Source of the DNA: Bacteroidota bacterium
GTDB lineage: Bacteria; Bacteroidota; Bacteroidia; Chitinophagales; Chitinophagaceae
Assembly (NCBI GenBank): GCA_023386045.1
Contig: JAEWKK010000014.1
Span: forward strand, 19,169-83,168
Length of the DNA stretch: 64,000 nucleotides
Reading direction: 5' to 3'
Position numbers and translations under genes: made by a program. The notes beneath the pieces were generated by a model. It was given only the letters and a program-made list of their open reading frames with translations, had not been told where the DNA came from and did not search any database. Shown in pieces: positions 34,263 through 45,089 of the stretch; the stretch's first letter is position 1, and each line of letters starts with the position of its first letter.

Positions 34263-37200
34263 TTAATACGTGAATGTTTTATTGATGCTGGTTGAAGGAA
34301 ATCCTTTCAACCCATAACTCAGTTGCATGCTTCTGTTGCCAGATTTGGGCAGATACTCATAAGAAAGCCCGGCAAGCATCTTCAGTAAATTCATGTTGAC
34401 AGCAGACCGGTACAATGCTGCCAGTTTATTCAACGGCACATAGGCATAACCGCCAATTGAGTTGCTGGTGTATAATTGAGGGCTGCTATCATCTTCCAGC
34501 ACATCTGAGGAAATAGTTTTTTCCAGTTGCTGGTAAGATTTCTGGAAATCGAGCACTTTCTTTGCAAAGTTTTTCAGCAACTGGTAATCCTGTAGAATGA
34601 TCGTTTCCCTGGTCCAGCTGATCTGGTGTGTTGGTGTAACAAGAAAATTACTCACCTTTGGAGAAACCATCATGGATCCTCCAGTATTCACCTGTGTCAT
34701 GGATGCAATGGTGGATGAGAAAGGCGCTGTCATGGCAGATGAATTTTTATTCACTGCAACAACAGAATTGGAAGTATTCAGCAAAGCCATTGATTTCATC
34801 TTACTCCAGTCTACCGTATTCACCGGTTTGTAAATTTCTTTCCTGACCGATGGCAATGCCAGGTTGATATTGGCTCCGCTGATAGCCAGCACCAGGGCGC
34901 TCTTATAAAGTTTGTCGTTGGCGAAAGCATCATTCTGCCTGCTGCCATCCCAGGATATCTGCACGGAAAGAAGTGATGGATAAGAAATGCCTGCAGGAGA
35001 AGTAAATCCTTTTATTTCAGCATCATCAAATGATTCTGTGATATTGCCAGTATTGGATATCGTGAATTTGCTGGAAGAATTCTTACCCTTCCATTCTCCA
35101 AGAGCCGCCAGCTTCTCTGAAAAACTATTGTATTTGCTGGTTGCAAAAACAAAACTGTAAACAGGCTGGTCGCCTGGTTTTTTCTGAGTTATGGAAGCAA
35201 TTCTTGTGCTGATGGTCATGGTTCCTTCTTTTCCCAGCTTCCTTGTACTCTCGCTCACCTTTGACTGAATATTCAATTCTGTCAGATCCTTTCTCACACC
35301 GCCCTGAACATCCTGAGTTCTTGGCCAGAAGATGACTTTATAACGTGTTTCGTTTTTAAGTTGCGCGGGTAGCCTGAAATTTAAAGTATTATTGGCTGCA
35401 TCGGGCGTAAAAGAAGTGCTGATGGTATCTCCCTTATTCAGATCAACAAAAAACAGTTGCCATTTCATCAATCGCTCTGATGACAGGATATTGGGTTGCC
35501 ACATCTTCAGTTGCAGTTTACCGGCTCCGCCCATTTCATTCTTCAAAACAAACCTTTGCCCGTTTACAGGATAAGAAAGCACCACATTCTTTTCAGGAAT
35601 CGTGATGGGCGCATCACCCGTGACAAAGGAAAACTCGGTGATCTCTGAATGGGCTTCCCTCTTTTTTAATTTATCATTATATGGATGATCCCATCGCGAT
35701 TGTTCGGGATACCATTGTTCTGCAATACATACAACGCGGGCCTGGTAAGTCTTGCGGGCTTCAAATATGTTCTTGTGTCTTTTGAGTACAACAGTTTTGT
35801 CTGGTGAGAATTGCAAACCTTCATCAGGTAAAGGAGTTCCATTCAATGAAATGGTAAACGACTTAATGGAGAACCGGAACTTGCGAACCTCGCCTTCAGG
35901 TTTTGCTTCAGTAGGTGGAAGACTGATTTCCATGATTTCATCTAACGGCTGGTTGGCAACCACATAAGCCTCATCAAACACATCGGCTTTGGCCGGACCA
36001 TAATCAGCAATGATTTTGATATCCTTTAAAGGATCTGATGGACCGGGATAACATTTATCACCCATCTCAAACTGGAAATTCGTATTCACTTTTACAGCTC
36101 CACCCAATACAGAACCATTCACGGCAAACCTTCCCTGGGCCCAGGTGGGATTGGGAAGACCGCCATTCAGAATAGCTCCGGCTTCCACGCTGCATAGTGA
36201 AAGGTCGCCTTCATAAAACCAAACATCAACATGCACACCAACATCTGCATTGAGATAAGCATACAGTTGTCCGATCGCATACCAGTCGTTAATGCCACCG
36301 GGTTTACCACCACATTCAATGGGTTCGGTAAAATGTTTCATCATCAGGTCAAAACCCAGAATGGCTGTAGCCTGTGCATAGAGCATCAGAAAGGAAGCAC
36401 GGAAGTCCCCACGCACCTGTGCACCCAATGCAAATCCGCCACCGGGACTGTTATTGATATCGCTGATTAGTTTTGCTGTTTGAGGATTTGTTGCGGGCAT
36501 GCCACTCATACCCGTGACTTCAGCAGGCAGAGGTGGCAATCCTCCATCTAATACATTACCTGCCGCGAGGTAGGCGTTTGCATTGAGTTTGGCTTTTAGT
36601 ACTGGTGAGTTAACATCAAGGAAAGTGAAGCTGACTCTTTCACCAAAGGGATCACCCACTTTTACAAACCATTTAGAAGGATCGGCATAAACACCAATGG
36701 GTACACGGGCAGTTACCGAAGCAAATTTGGCATCAACAGTGGCGTTTAGATTAAACGTGGTGGAAGGAATATCATAAGAGGCATCCACCATTGCTTTCAC
36801 AAAAGGATTTTTGTTGGAAGGATAATCCGTAACAAAATAGGCATTGCCATTCAGACCGAATTTTGAAAAAGAGCCTTTGCTCATGTCTATCACAGCAGTC
36901 AGTGTAATATCGCCATTAAAGGATTTTGGTTCTGTGAGTGCAGTGATAATAGTAGCTTTTAATCCCGCCTTTCCTTTTTGTGGAATGAAGTTGAGGCCTG
37001 AAGCCGTTTTACCCGGAGTAGCATCTTCAAGATCCATTTTAGAAGCTGCAAGCTCAGTGCTTTTGGGTACTTCATTGCTGAAACTCATATTGTAAAAGGC
37101 ACCACCACCAAAACCTGCGATCCCTAAGGGACCTACTAAAGGAATGGGTTTAGGTAATGCAGCCCTCGCATCCACAAACCAGTAGTTATATCCTTCACCC

Positions 37201-40200
37201 GAAGTTGTTTTTCCAAACTGTGCGGTTCCATCAACCTTTGCAATTTTAAAATCAGCAGAAACCTTTCCTTTCAGGCCATCTCCAAAAATCGCGTCTCTCT
37301 TATAAAACTCGAGAAGACCTGCGATGCTCACCGGCCCTACATCACCTTGCAGTTTGATTTTATTGACTGAAAGTTCATTGAAGCTTGCCTTGGGTGCAGC
37401 TTTCGCAACTGGCGTTACCTTACCACTGATATCAAGCGTGGTAGTTCCGCTGATCATGGTCTTGTCTCCAAAACCAATATCTATGTTCAGGTCAAATTTC
37501 AAACCTGCAAGCATGGAAGTACCACCCCCGGGTTTGAGATAAGGTATGATGTTATTCAGTTTCACAGGAAATCCTCCAACGGCTTTTGGCGGACTGGAAA
37601 AAGACCAGGTATCTGCATTGAAATAGAATTCTTCTTTTTTGGTAAGAGGATTGCGGTTAGCCAGTGCCAGGTTGGTAAACTGAAGTTCAGGCAACAAAGC
37701 TGCAATGGTTTTGCTACTTCCTGTATTAATACTGATATGACCATTCAAATTTGTCATTACAGCCACTCCCGCTTCATCCTGTTTTATCTGGAAGGTAGAA
37801 CTGGAATGAAGCTGCAGCGTAGCCAGCAACATATCCATGTTCATATTTCCTTTTGGCTTTACCGAAAACTCATAGCCAAGATCTGTAGTGGTCTTTAATA
37901 AGGAAGCGGTATAATTAAGCGGCGTGGTGCTGACAGGTAGTAAAAATTCTCCATTGAGCGAACCACTTCGGAAAGTACTGTTTACCATCAGTAATCCAAT
38001 ATCTGAAATGGAAAAGCTCCAGCCACCAAGACTTCCTGTGCTTAAACTGACAATGTTGGTTCCTTTAAGACTGGTGGTAATTCCGGATTTATCAATAAAA
38101 AAATGATTGGCACTAAATGATAACCTGCTGTCGCTGGTAAAAGTTTTAAACGAGGGCGGTAAGCTCACCTGCAATTTTGGAATATAAAGACCATCAAAAG
38201 CATTTGATTTTAATCCTGTGTATTCATCAGGAAATACTACACCTGCAGGATTTAGTTTTTGCGAATGGTCGAAGAAAATAGAAGGCGCTGAGAAGCTCCA
38301 TCCACTGATCCCATTGATCTGGAAATCCGGTAGCTTGCCTTCTGCTAACCAGTCTTCCCAATCAAGAAATTCCAACTTGAATGTGGCAGTTAATTCTGAT
38401 GCACCAGGCTTTCCTGCTTCGTCTTTCAACAAAAGGCTTTTTGGAAACTGCAGTTCAGCAGTTGCAAATATTTTTTCAATTTTACCGTCTGTAAAGGTGA
38501 GGTATGTACCCCCACTTACATCAGCCGGTGCTTTTGATGCACCTTTCAATGTAAACTTAATAGCCTCTCCACCACTGCCCAATGTAAATGAGCGATCGGT
38601 TGGTGCATATAATGTTCCTTTAGAAAAATTGAATCCATCAGGTTTGATACAGAATCCGGTTCCAGCCAGGGAGAGCCATGCATCAGGACCCGCTTCGGTA
38701 AGGTTGAGACTGTGAAGAAGGGTCATGTCTGAACCTTGTGGCGTAAACGCTACCTGCAGGACGGCAAGTGTTATGGCTTTTGTTCCTGAAATCGTATTCA
38801 ATCCAAGTGGCATTTCAACCTTGGTGAGTCCTGAAAGTTTTGAAACCGGTTGTACATCAGTAGCAAAATCATTGATCTCCCTGGCCAGTGAAGGACTGAG
38901 TTTACTCAAAAGATCATTTACAGTTTTGGATGATGCAAGGCCTGCCCATGCTGGTTTGGAAGCGCTGGTTGTAGTTACCACGGTGCCATCAAAAACCTTT
39001 CTGTCCGAGTTGATCTTAATATTACTGAAGACCACCGCCAGTTTTAAAGGAGCCGGCATGGAGGCTAATGGCTTCCAGTTGATATAACCTTCACCACTAA
39101 ATGATCCATCAGTTTTTTGACTGGCGTTATCGATGTGTAAAGTAAAATTTCCAATAGTAACATCAGTACCATTCAAAATCTTATCGGATAATAATGTTGT
39201 ATTGCTAACTACAGGTAAACCGCAGCTGGCAGTGGAAGCAGAAACCACTGGCTCAGTTACGGGAACAGTTGGCGAAGGAGCAGGCGTTGTTGATGCAGCA
39301 TCTCCATATTGAAAAGCCACTACCCTGCTGAAGCCCTGGTTATCGATTTCAATAGCTGGTGTTCCTGGCTTGCTGTAAGCTCTTACTCTTACTATATATT
39401 GCTGCCCTGGCTGTAAAATGTTTTTATACAAATTGGTATCCAGAAGAAATGTAGCAGAAGGCAGGTTCTTTTTCAAAAACAGGTAAGGATTGTTCACTGC
39501 ATCTGTTACTGCTTGCCCGGGAAATATTTTTTTGATCTCCAGGTCATAATCTACCATCGCCGTTGACATGCCGCAGGTGGATGCCGGAGCCGTCCATGAA
39601 AAAATTATGGGTGATGTGGGAATTATCTTTTGCAGTGAATTTGATAAAACGGTGCTGTTAACCGGTTGCACCAGCTGAGGCGGTGCCGCTTTATAACAAA
39701 CAGAAAAAGTTGTACATCCTCCATTTGGATCGGATAAGGGCTGGTTGCCCTGGCCATAACTGTAAGCCACGATACAAAGGCGATACAGTCCTTCAGGTAA
39801 TTTATAGCTGATACCTTCTTTCAGAGCATCAGGTGAGGTGCCGCTGAATATAAGATTGTTTTCATTAAGGTTACCAAAACTTTGCTGGAGCAGGTTGTTG
39901 GATAGAAAAAGAGGAATTCCTCCCTGCAGTGTAACCGGTTGGGCCGGGAAAAATGAAGGACTGAGTTCTATGGATAAGGGTGATGGCGAAAGTCTTTCCA
40001 GCCTGCCGGCAAGTTTTACGTTGATGGTGCTACCCGGCTGTGAATTAAAAGTTACCTGCACCATCATCCTGCCGCCCGCGGAAGAAAGCATTTGATTGAG
40101 GTAAGGACTCACCGGCGGGATCACATTCACCTGTACGTTCACCATTGGCTGAGCATAAGCGGAACTGCAAACACCAGCCAACAGTAAAAGAAAAAACAAT

Positions 40201-40220
40201 CTGGATAAGGTATTTTTCAT
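34263..40220 (-). CDS. Giant exported protein, TANFOR-like / structural surface protein
   Basis: 1985 residues with signal peptide (about 1-24). The N terminus (VNVQVNVIPPVSPYLNQML) and the TPQ-type FN3-like block near residues 180-300 (IIFSWTAP, QQYIVRVRAYS) resemble Bacteroidota TANFOR-domain proteins. The centre, about 350-1350, is a long series of beta-rich segments with repeated 'GWSFS..' units (SGWSFSAPSIFF, GGWSFSISDIGL). A conserved-looking Cys/Trp block follows (CGGKPGGINDWYAIGQLYAY). No sorting domain or catalytic motif is seen. The function is unknown; it is probably a structural surface element built with its two operon partners. Confidence 0.75.
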   Translation of the reverse strand: MKNTLSRLFFLLLLAGVCSSAYAQPMVNVQVNVIPPVSPYLNQMLSSAGGRMMVQVTFNSQPGSTINVKLAGRLERLSPSPLSIELSPSFFPAQPVTLQGGIPLFLSNNLLQQSFGNLNENNLIFSGTSPDALKEGISYKLPEGLYRLCIVAYSYGQGNQPLSDPNGGCTTFSVCYKAAPPQLVQPVNSTVLSNSLQKIIPTSPIIFSWTAPASTCGMSTAMVDYDLEIKKIFPGQAVTDAVNNPYLFLKKNLPSATFLLDTNLYKNILQPGQQYIVRVRAYSKPGTPAIEIDNQGFSRVVAFQYGDAASTTPAPSPTVPVTEPVVSASTASCGLPVVSNTTLLSDKILNGTDVTIGNFTLHIDNASQKTDGSFSGEGYINWKPLASMPAPLKLAVVFSNIKINSDRKVFDGTVVTTTSASKPAWAGLASSKTVNDLLSKLSPSLAREINDFATDVQPVSKLSGLTKVEMPLGLNTISGTKAITLAVLQVAFTPQGSDMTLLHSLNLTEAGPDAWLSLAGTGFCIKPDGFNFSKGTLYAPTDRSFTLGSGGEAIKFTLKGASKAPADVSGGTYLTFTDGKIEKIFATAELQFPKSLLLKDEAGKPGASELTATFKLEFLDWEDWLAEGKLPDFQINGISGWSFSAPSIFFDHSQKLNPAGVVFPDEYTGLKSNAFDGLYIPKLQVSLPPSFKTFTSDSRLSFSANHFFIDKSGITTSLKGTNIVSLSTGSLGGWSFSISDIGLLMVNSTFRSGSLNGEFLLPVSTTPLNYTASLLKTTTDLGYEFSVKPKGNMNMDMLLATLQLHSSSTFQIKQDEAGVAVMTNLNGHISINTGSSKTIAALLPELQFTNLALANRNPLTKKEEFYFNADTWSFSSPPKAVGGFPVKLNNIIPYLKPGGGTSMLAGLKFDLNIDIGFGDKTMISGTTTLDISGKVTPVAKAAPKASFNELSVNKIKLQGDVGPVSIAGLLEFYKRDAIFGDGLKGKVSADFKIAKVDGTAQFGKTTSGEGYNYWFVDARAALPKPIPLVGPLGIAGFGGGAFYNMSFSNEVPKSTELAASKMDLEDATPGKTASGLNFIPQKGKAGLKATIITALTEPKSFNGDITLTAVIDMSKGSFSKFGLNGNAYFVTDYPSNKNPFVKAMVDASYDIPSTTFNLNATVDAKFASVTARVPIGVYADPSKWFVKVGDPFGERVSFTFLDVNSPVLKAKLNANAYLAAGNVLDGGLPPLPAEVTGMSGMPATNPQTAKLISDINNSPGGGFALGAQVRGDFRASFLMLYAQATAILGFDLMMKHFTEPIECGGKPGGINDWYAIGQLYAYLNADVGVHVDVWFYEGDLSLCSVEAGAILNGGLPNPTWAQGRFAVNGSVLGGAVKVNTNFQFEMGDKCYPGPSDPLKDIKIIADYGPAKADVFDEAYVVANQPLDEIMEISLPPTEAKPEGEVRKFRFSIKSFTISLNGTPLPDEGLQFSPDKTVVLKRHKNIFEARKTYQARVVCIAEQWYPEQSRWDHPYNDKLKKREAHSEITEFSFVTGDAPITIPEKNVVLSYPVNGQRFVLKNEMGGAGKLQLKMWQPNILSSERLMKWQLFFVDLNKGDTISTSFTPDAANNTLNFRLPAQLKNETRYKVIFWPRTQDVQGGVRKDLTELNIQSKVSESTRKLGKEGTMTISTRIASITQKKPGDQPVYSFVFATSKYNSFSEKLAALGEWKGKNSSSKFTISNTGNITESFDDAEIKGFTSPAGISYPSLLSVQISWDGSRQNDAFANDKLYKSALVLAISGANINLALPSVRKEIYKPVNTVDWSKMKSMALLNTSNSVVAVNKNSSAMTAPFSSTIASMTQVNTGGSMMVSPKVSNFLVTPTHQISWTRETIILQDYQLLKNFAKKVLDFQKSYQQLEKTISSDVLEDDSSPQLYTSNSIGGYAYVPLNKLAALYRSAVNMNLLKMLAGLSYEYLPKSGNRSMQLSYGLKGFPSTSINKTFTY

Positions 40221-40231
40221 GTTTCACTTAT

Positions 40232-41938
40232 TTAAAAGCTGTAGCTGTATGACAGGCCACCAGCAAAATTTTTTGTTGATACAGCTACAGGAATTTTTTC
40301 GGGATTGGTAATGATATTTCCAGGTGTTGTGATCAGGTAATTAGTAAAAGCGCTGAAGCTTTGCTTTCCCGCCTGGTAACCAGCGTTGAAAGAAAAGGTG
40401 ATATTGCCACCTGTTTTGGTTGACTGGTAATTATTAAAAAGATATCCTACCGTTCCCTGAAGACTCAGGTTTTTTGATTTCAGCAACTGTGTGCCTGCAC
40501 CCAGGTTAAAACCAGTGGAATTATAGTCAACTTCGCCCTGGGTAAACCTGTTATGCAAAGCGGTAAGTGAAAAATTCAGAGCCTTTTGATTGATGTATTT
40601 GGCGGCTGTTGCTGAAGCCGAAAAATTTCTGTTTGAGTTGAAAGAATCAGTGGCAGGATTCTGATCAAACAATCCTCCCGCGGTGAGATTTGCGGAAAGA
40701 CTCAGATTGCCTGAAGATGAAGCCAGGAGATATACTGGCGAAATGCTGAACTGCAAAACCTGTTGTTTCAGCCTGAATGAATCATTGACTTTGATAAGTC
40801 CATCCTTTTGATGAAGCCCATAAAATGTTCCATTCAGGTTCAATGAAAATTTTGAACTCAGGATGGAATTCACATTCACATTTGCGGTAGTGGTTTTCAG
40901 CTCTGAAATCAGTTTATTATTGAGATTGTTGTGTTGACTGCCGATGCTGGTATTGATATTCAGCTTTCCTTTGGAAAGACTGAAATGATTGGTAAGGCTC
41001 AACTGTTCCAAATCGTTCAGCATATAAGGTGTTCCCAGGGATTTAAAATCAGGCTGCACTCTCCTGTAGCCAATCGTAGCCTGCATTTTATTGAACTGAA
41101 ACGTGACCAAAGTTTGTCCTGCCCATGCCAGCGCTGTGCTGCCATTTGCATCAATCAACCTGTCAAAAAATTTTGAAAGGGAGCTGGGTTCGGTAGAATC
41201 TTTTTCAATACCAATGTCCTGGGTTAAACCACTCAGTGCTACATCTGTAGTTAGTATTATTTTTTTGAGAAGCGTGATTTTTGCGGAGCTGCCGAGAACC
41301 GAATTTTCCTGCGGCCTTAGGCTTCCTGATTTAAGGACCTTGGCGGAGCTGCTGTCATCTTTTGCACTGAAATAGATCAGGTCAAAAAAATGAGAAGAAT
41401 TACCAATTCCAATCTTCACCCCATACCCTTTTCTTGAAAATTGAGGCATGGTTAATCTGCCGCTGGTAGTATCCTCATTTACCGACTTGTTCAATTTTCC
41501 TGCAAATGCGGCAAACCTGAAAATGCCTGGTGTAAGTTCAATGCCTGCACCTTTAAAACTTTGTCCTTCATAAGTCAGAGGAGAAAATACCATGTTCCTG
41601 TAACCCAGGTGCAGCTTTATCCATTTATAGGTTGGACTGATACCAAACTGCGTAAAAGGATTGGTATAACTTTTACCATACTGATTTACCAGAAAAGAAA
41701 CCGGCAATGTCACACCATATAAATTGCCCGTAAAATTTCCATACACGTTCCATGCGTAGGGAGGTTGGGTATATACTTTCTCTGTTGAAGAATAAAAATT
41801 CAACGAAGCACCAATGCTTCCCTGCCAGGTAAAAGGCTTTTGCGTTTTAATATTTCCCAGGTCCTGGGCCTGCAGGAGGAAACATGTGTTCAAAGCAAAC
41901 AGCAGCAAGGTCAGGTTTCGACATGTTTTCATGAACAT
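40232..41938 (-). CDS. Outer membrane beta-barrel-like protein
   Basis: 568 residues with a signal peptide ending near LLQAQ. The mature part is dense in alternating beta strands with aromatic girdles (SIGASLNFYSS, GNFTGNLYGVTLPVSF) and ends in a strand finishing SYSYSF, the terminal aromatic expected for BAM-inserted barrels. The size would fit a 20-plus-strand pore. It is the first gene of a unit with the 1985-residue protein (11-base gap), so it could anchor or export that protein. MKT at 41932 is an alternative start. Confidence 0.78.
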   Translation of the reverse strand: MFMKTCRNLTLLLFALNTCFLLQAQDLGNIKTQKPFTWQGSIGASLNFYSSTEKVYTQPPYAWNVYGNFTGNLYGVTLPVSFLVNQYGKSYTNPFTQFGISPTYKWIKLHLGYRNMVFSPLTYEGQSFKGAGIELTPGIFRFAAFAGKLNKSVNEDTTSGRLTMPQFSRKGYGVKIGIGNSSHFFDLIYFSAKDDSSSAKVLKSGSLRPQENSVLGSSAKITLLKKIILTTDVALSGLTQDIGIEKDSTEPSSLSKFFDRLIDANGSTALAWAGQTLVTFQFNKMQATIGYRRVQPDFKSLGTPYMLNDLEQLSLTNHFSLSKGKLNINTSIGSQHNNLNNKLISELKTTTANVNVNSILSSKFSLNLNGTFYGLHQKDGLIKVNDSFRLKQQVLQFSISPVYLLASSSGNLSLSANLTAGGLFDQNPATDSFNSNRNFSASATAAKYINQKALNFSLTALHNRFTQGEVDYNSTGFNLGAGTQLLKSKNLSLQGTVGYLFNNYQSTKTGGNITFSFNAGYQAGKQSFSAFTNYLITTPGNIITNPEKIPVAVSTKNFAGGLSYSYSF

Positions 41939-42053
41939 TCATTTGTACGAGATCCGGCAGGCGCTGCCGGGTTTCAATCTCTGGCAAAAATCAATGTTCC
42001 CTGTTCATAATCCAATCCCATGATTATGTGATGTAATAAGAGAAAAGCTGGTT

Positions 42054-45000
42054 TTATTTGGTCTTAAATTGAAGTTCCACCATCGTACCTTCCGGTTGAC
42101 CCGATATAATACGGATCTCACCATTTAATTGTCCTGCCCTTCTTTGCATATTCTTTAGACCATTACCGGTAAAAGCGGCATTAACGTCAAATCCTTTTCC
42201 ATCATCCGAAATCTGCATGTGGACCAAAGAGTCATTCACACTAAAATTGACGCGAAGGTTTTTTGCACCTGCATGTTTCACAGCATTATTCACGGCTTCT
42301 TTAAAAAAAAGATACAGGTCTTTTCTCTGCTCCATGCTTAGTTTCAGGTGGAGAATTTTGCTGCTTTGATTCCATTGCAATGCGATATCTCTGGCTTCGG
42401 AAACTTCAAGTGCATAGTTCTTCATGCGTAATAGCAACTGGTCAAGATGATCATTTTCAGGATTGATACTCCAGATGATATCACTCATTTTTTCGATAGA
42501 CTCGCGGCTGCGTTCACCAATGCGTTGAAGATATTCTTCTTTGGTATGCTCAGGCAATTTTGATTGTCTTGCCATTTCGCTAAAAAGTGAAATAGAAGTA
42601 AGTGAAGCTCCAACTTCGTCATGAAGATCTCCTGAAATAGCTGTCCTCATACGTTCTACCTTCAAGGCCTGCCTTAACCGGTAACGGAACAGGGCATAAA
42701 AGAAAGCCAGGGTTAATAGAAATGCCAGGCCATAAAACCACCATTGCTTATAAAATGCAGTGGCTACATAAACAGATACAGGATTGGCGGCTTCCACCCA
42801 TTTGCCATTGGGCCATCGTGCCCTCACACGAAAATGGTAATAACCTCCCGGAACACGGTTATAGGAAACAAACCTTCGGGATCCAGCATTGATCCAATCC
42901 TTGTCCAGCCCTTCCAGTTTGTAAGCATATTCTACCTGTTGTGGACTTTTATAATGCAGGCTGATAAATTCAAAAGAAAAATAGTTGTCGCCATAACCAA
43001 TCTTTAACGGCTGATCGCTATTGTAAACGGTATCCGTAGGCACATTCTGACCATAGATGCGGATATCAGTAATCATGGGAGCAGCAACCGTTTCTTTTTT
43101 TTCCATCTCATCGGGGTCAAACGCAATTAATCCCCTGGTGCTTACAGCTACTAAGCGACCATCCTTTAATTCATGAATGCGAATAAAATCATTATTGAGA
43201 ATTCCACTTTCATAATTGTAATTGGTCATTTCCCCATCAGAAGGATTATAATGAGTAAGGCCGTTTTGAGTAGCAATCCATAAACTTCCATCGCGCAGAG
43301 CAATTACATCACGGATAGTATTGCTTACCAACCCTGTCTCCCTGGTAAAATGCTGGAAGGATTTGGATTTCTTGTGATAGAGACTGATACCCTTGGTGCG
43401 GTAACCCATTAAATAATACTCACCAATATCCAGGAAATTAAATAGTACGGATTCTTTGATCGATGAATTGCTTTCATTTTTTTCAAGTCGCTCAACAATT
43501 CTCTCCGTAACCGGATCAAACCTCCAAAGGCCCGACTGGTGGGCGATGATCCAGAGTCGGTTATTCTTGTCTTTTGAAAGATAAAGTACGCGCGGCTTCT
43601 CTCCCATCTTTGTAAAATCATAGATCTTATGCTCGCCTGTATTGAGATTATAGCGCATCAGCTTATTCCAGAATCGCGTCATCCACACAATACTATCCGA
43701 GGTGGCTACAAAGGAGGTTATGGGATAAAAATTCTGTAATACAGAGTCTTTGGCTTTAGAGATCTCGCGCGTTTGCTTATCAAACAGCAACATACCTTCC
43801 TGCGTTGCAATAAAAACACGCTGGTGTTGAGGATCATCAAAAAAACGCCAGACCCAGTCATAAGCTACTTTATTAAAATACCAGTGCCGTATGGTACGGA
43901 ACTGCAGATCCGTCATGTAAATACCATCAGCTTCATGGGTTCCAATCAGCAGGGTATTGCTGTCTACCTGGATAACATCATTGATCTCTTTGTTGGCAAA
44001 GGGATAGGCTGATGCAGTTTGAGAAGAAATGTTCCGAATGGCATGTGCGTAAGGGCGAGCCATGCTCATTCCTTTTTTAGTGGCAAACCAGAAATTCCCT
44101 TCCCTGTCTTCCATTACATCATTGATCTTATCATTCACCAGGCTGAAGTCATTTCCTGCTTCATTCCTGAAAGTTTGAATGGTACCATTGCTCCTGATCC
44201 AACTTAGTCCGTATCCTGTTCCAATCCAGGCCGAACCTTTGGAATCTATAAAGATGGTGTTGGCCTTCCGGTTAAAATCCGGCTGCGAAGAGCCTTTCCC
44301 TGAATAAGTAATTGCTGAAGATCCATTCGCCCTGTCGTAAACACCCAGTTCAGGGATCCAGTTCGAATACCATATCCTGTTTCCCTGAAAAGCAATACAG
44401 GCATAATCTTTCATCGATCCAAAAAATGCTTTCTCTCCAACGCTCATCCCCGCAGGCAGAAGCTGCTGGAGGTTTTTGTCGAACACAAACAGGCCCGAGA
44501 ACCCACTGACCCACATATGTCCCTCCGGATCGAAGTCAATATGATTGAAAGAATTTCCCCGCACATGACTGGAAAGAACGCGGAAGCACCTGGGGCCAGA
44601 TTCGTCCAGACAAAACAGCCCATCGATGGTAGCCCACCAGGTTTTGCCCTCCCTGTCCTGGCGGATATCAGTTACATAATTCGCATTTTCTGTAATTAGT
44701 TTATCTGTTGATGAATTGACAAGTTTCAGCTTTTTTCCTGAAGGAGATAAACAACTCAGTCCAGCATCATTGGAACCTATCCACAGTCTTCCTTTATTGT
44801 CTACAACAATCCTGGTAATGCCGGTGCTGAAATTGTTATTTGACCCATCGAAAGAAAAATTCTTAAAACCAAAACCATCATACCTGAACAATCCTTCAGG
44901 TGTACCCACCCAGATAAAACCTGAGCTGTCCTGCGCCATGGTTGTTATTTCATCCACGGGCAGGCCGTTGATGCGTGAAATGGTTTTGAAGATCAGGGGA

Positions 45001-45068
45001 GATTCCTGCGCGGAAATACTTGTAAGCTGAAGAAGAAAAAAACAAATGACTAAAAAGAAGTTCTTCAT
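42054..45068 (-). CDS. Reg_prop/Y_Y_Y two-component sensor histidine kinase
   Basis: 1004 residues: signal peptide, periplasmic beta-propeller of Reg_prop repeats (GFIWVGTPEGLFRYDG, RLWIGSNDAGLSCL, SAWIGTGYGLSWI and so on, about 40-690), Y_Y_Y domain (YAYKLEGLDKDW, HFRVRARWPNGKW, about 710-775), one membrane helix (about 785-805), HisKA_3 with H816 in LHDEVGASL, and a HATPase domain (AVNNAVKHAG, SDDGKGF, GNGLKNMQRRAG). It is NarX/LytS-like, not a hybrid. It lies 21 bases behind the cognate-looking response regulator. The ligand is unknown. Confidence 0.93.
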   Translation of the reverse strand: MKNFFLVICFFLLQLTSISAQESPLIFKTISRINGLPVDEITTMAQDSSGFIWVGTPEGLFRYDGFGFKNFSFDGSNNNFSTGITRIVVDNKGRLWIGSNDAGLSCLSPSGKKLKLVNSSTDKLITENANYVTDIRQDREGKTWWATIDGLFCLDESGPRCFRVLSSHVRGNSFNHIDFDPEGHMWVSGFSGLFVFDKNLQQLLPAGMSVGEKAFFGSMKDYACIAFQGNRIWYSNWIPELGVYDRANGSSAITYSGKGSSQPDFNRKANTIFIDSKGSAWIGTGYGLSWIRSNGTIQTFRNEAGNDFSLVNDKINDVMEDREGNFWFATKKGMSMARPYAHAIRNISSQTASAYPFANKEINDVIQVDSNTLLIGTHEADGIYMTDLQFRTIRHWYFNKVAYDWVWRFFDDPQHQRVFIATQEGMLLFDKQTREISKAKDSVLQNFYPITSFVATSDSIVWMTRFWNKLMRYNLNTGEHKIYDFTKMGEKPRVLYLSKDKNNRLWIIAHQSGLWRFDPVTERIVERLEKNESNSSIKESVLFNFLDIGEYYLMGYRTKGISLYHKKSKSFQHFTRETGLVSNTIRDVIALRDGSLWIATQNGLTHYNPSDGEMTNYNYESGILNNDFIRIHELKDGRLVAVSTRGLIAFDPDEMEKKETVAAPMITDIRIYGQNVPTDTVYNSDQPLKIGYGDNYFSFEFISLHYKSPQQVEYAYKLEGLDKDWINAGSRRFVSYNRVPGGYYHFRVRARWPNGKWVEAANPVSVYVATAFYKQWWFYGLAFLLTLAFFYALFRYRLRQALKVERMRTAISGDLHDEVGASLTSISLFSEMARQSKLPEHTKEEYLQRIGERSRESIEKMSDIIWSINPENDHLDQLLLRMKNYALEVSEARDIALQWNQSSKILHLKLSMEQRKDLYLFFKEAVNNAVKHAGAKNLRVNFSVNDSLVHMQISDDGKGFDVNAAFTGNGLKNMQRRAGQLNGEIRIISGQPEGTMVELQFKTK

Positions 45069-45089
45069 GGTGATGCTTTGGAACCGTGG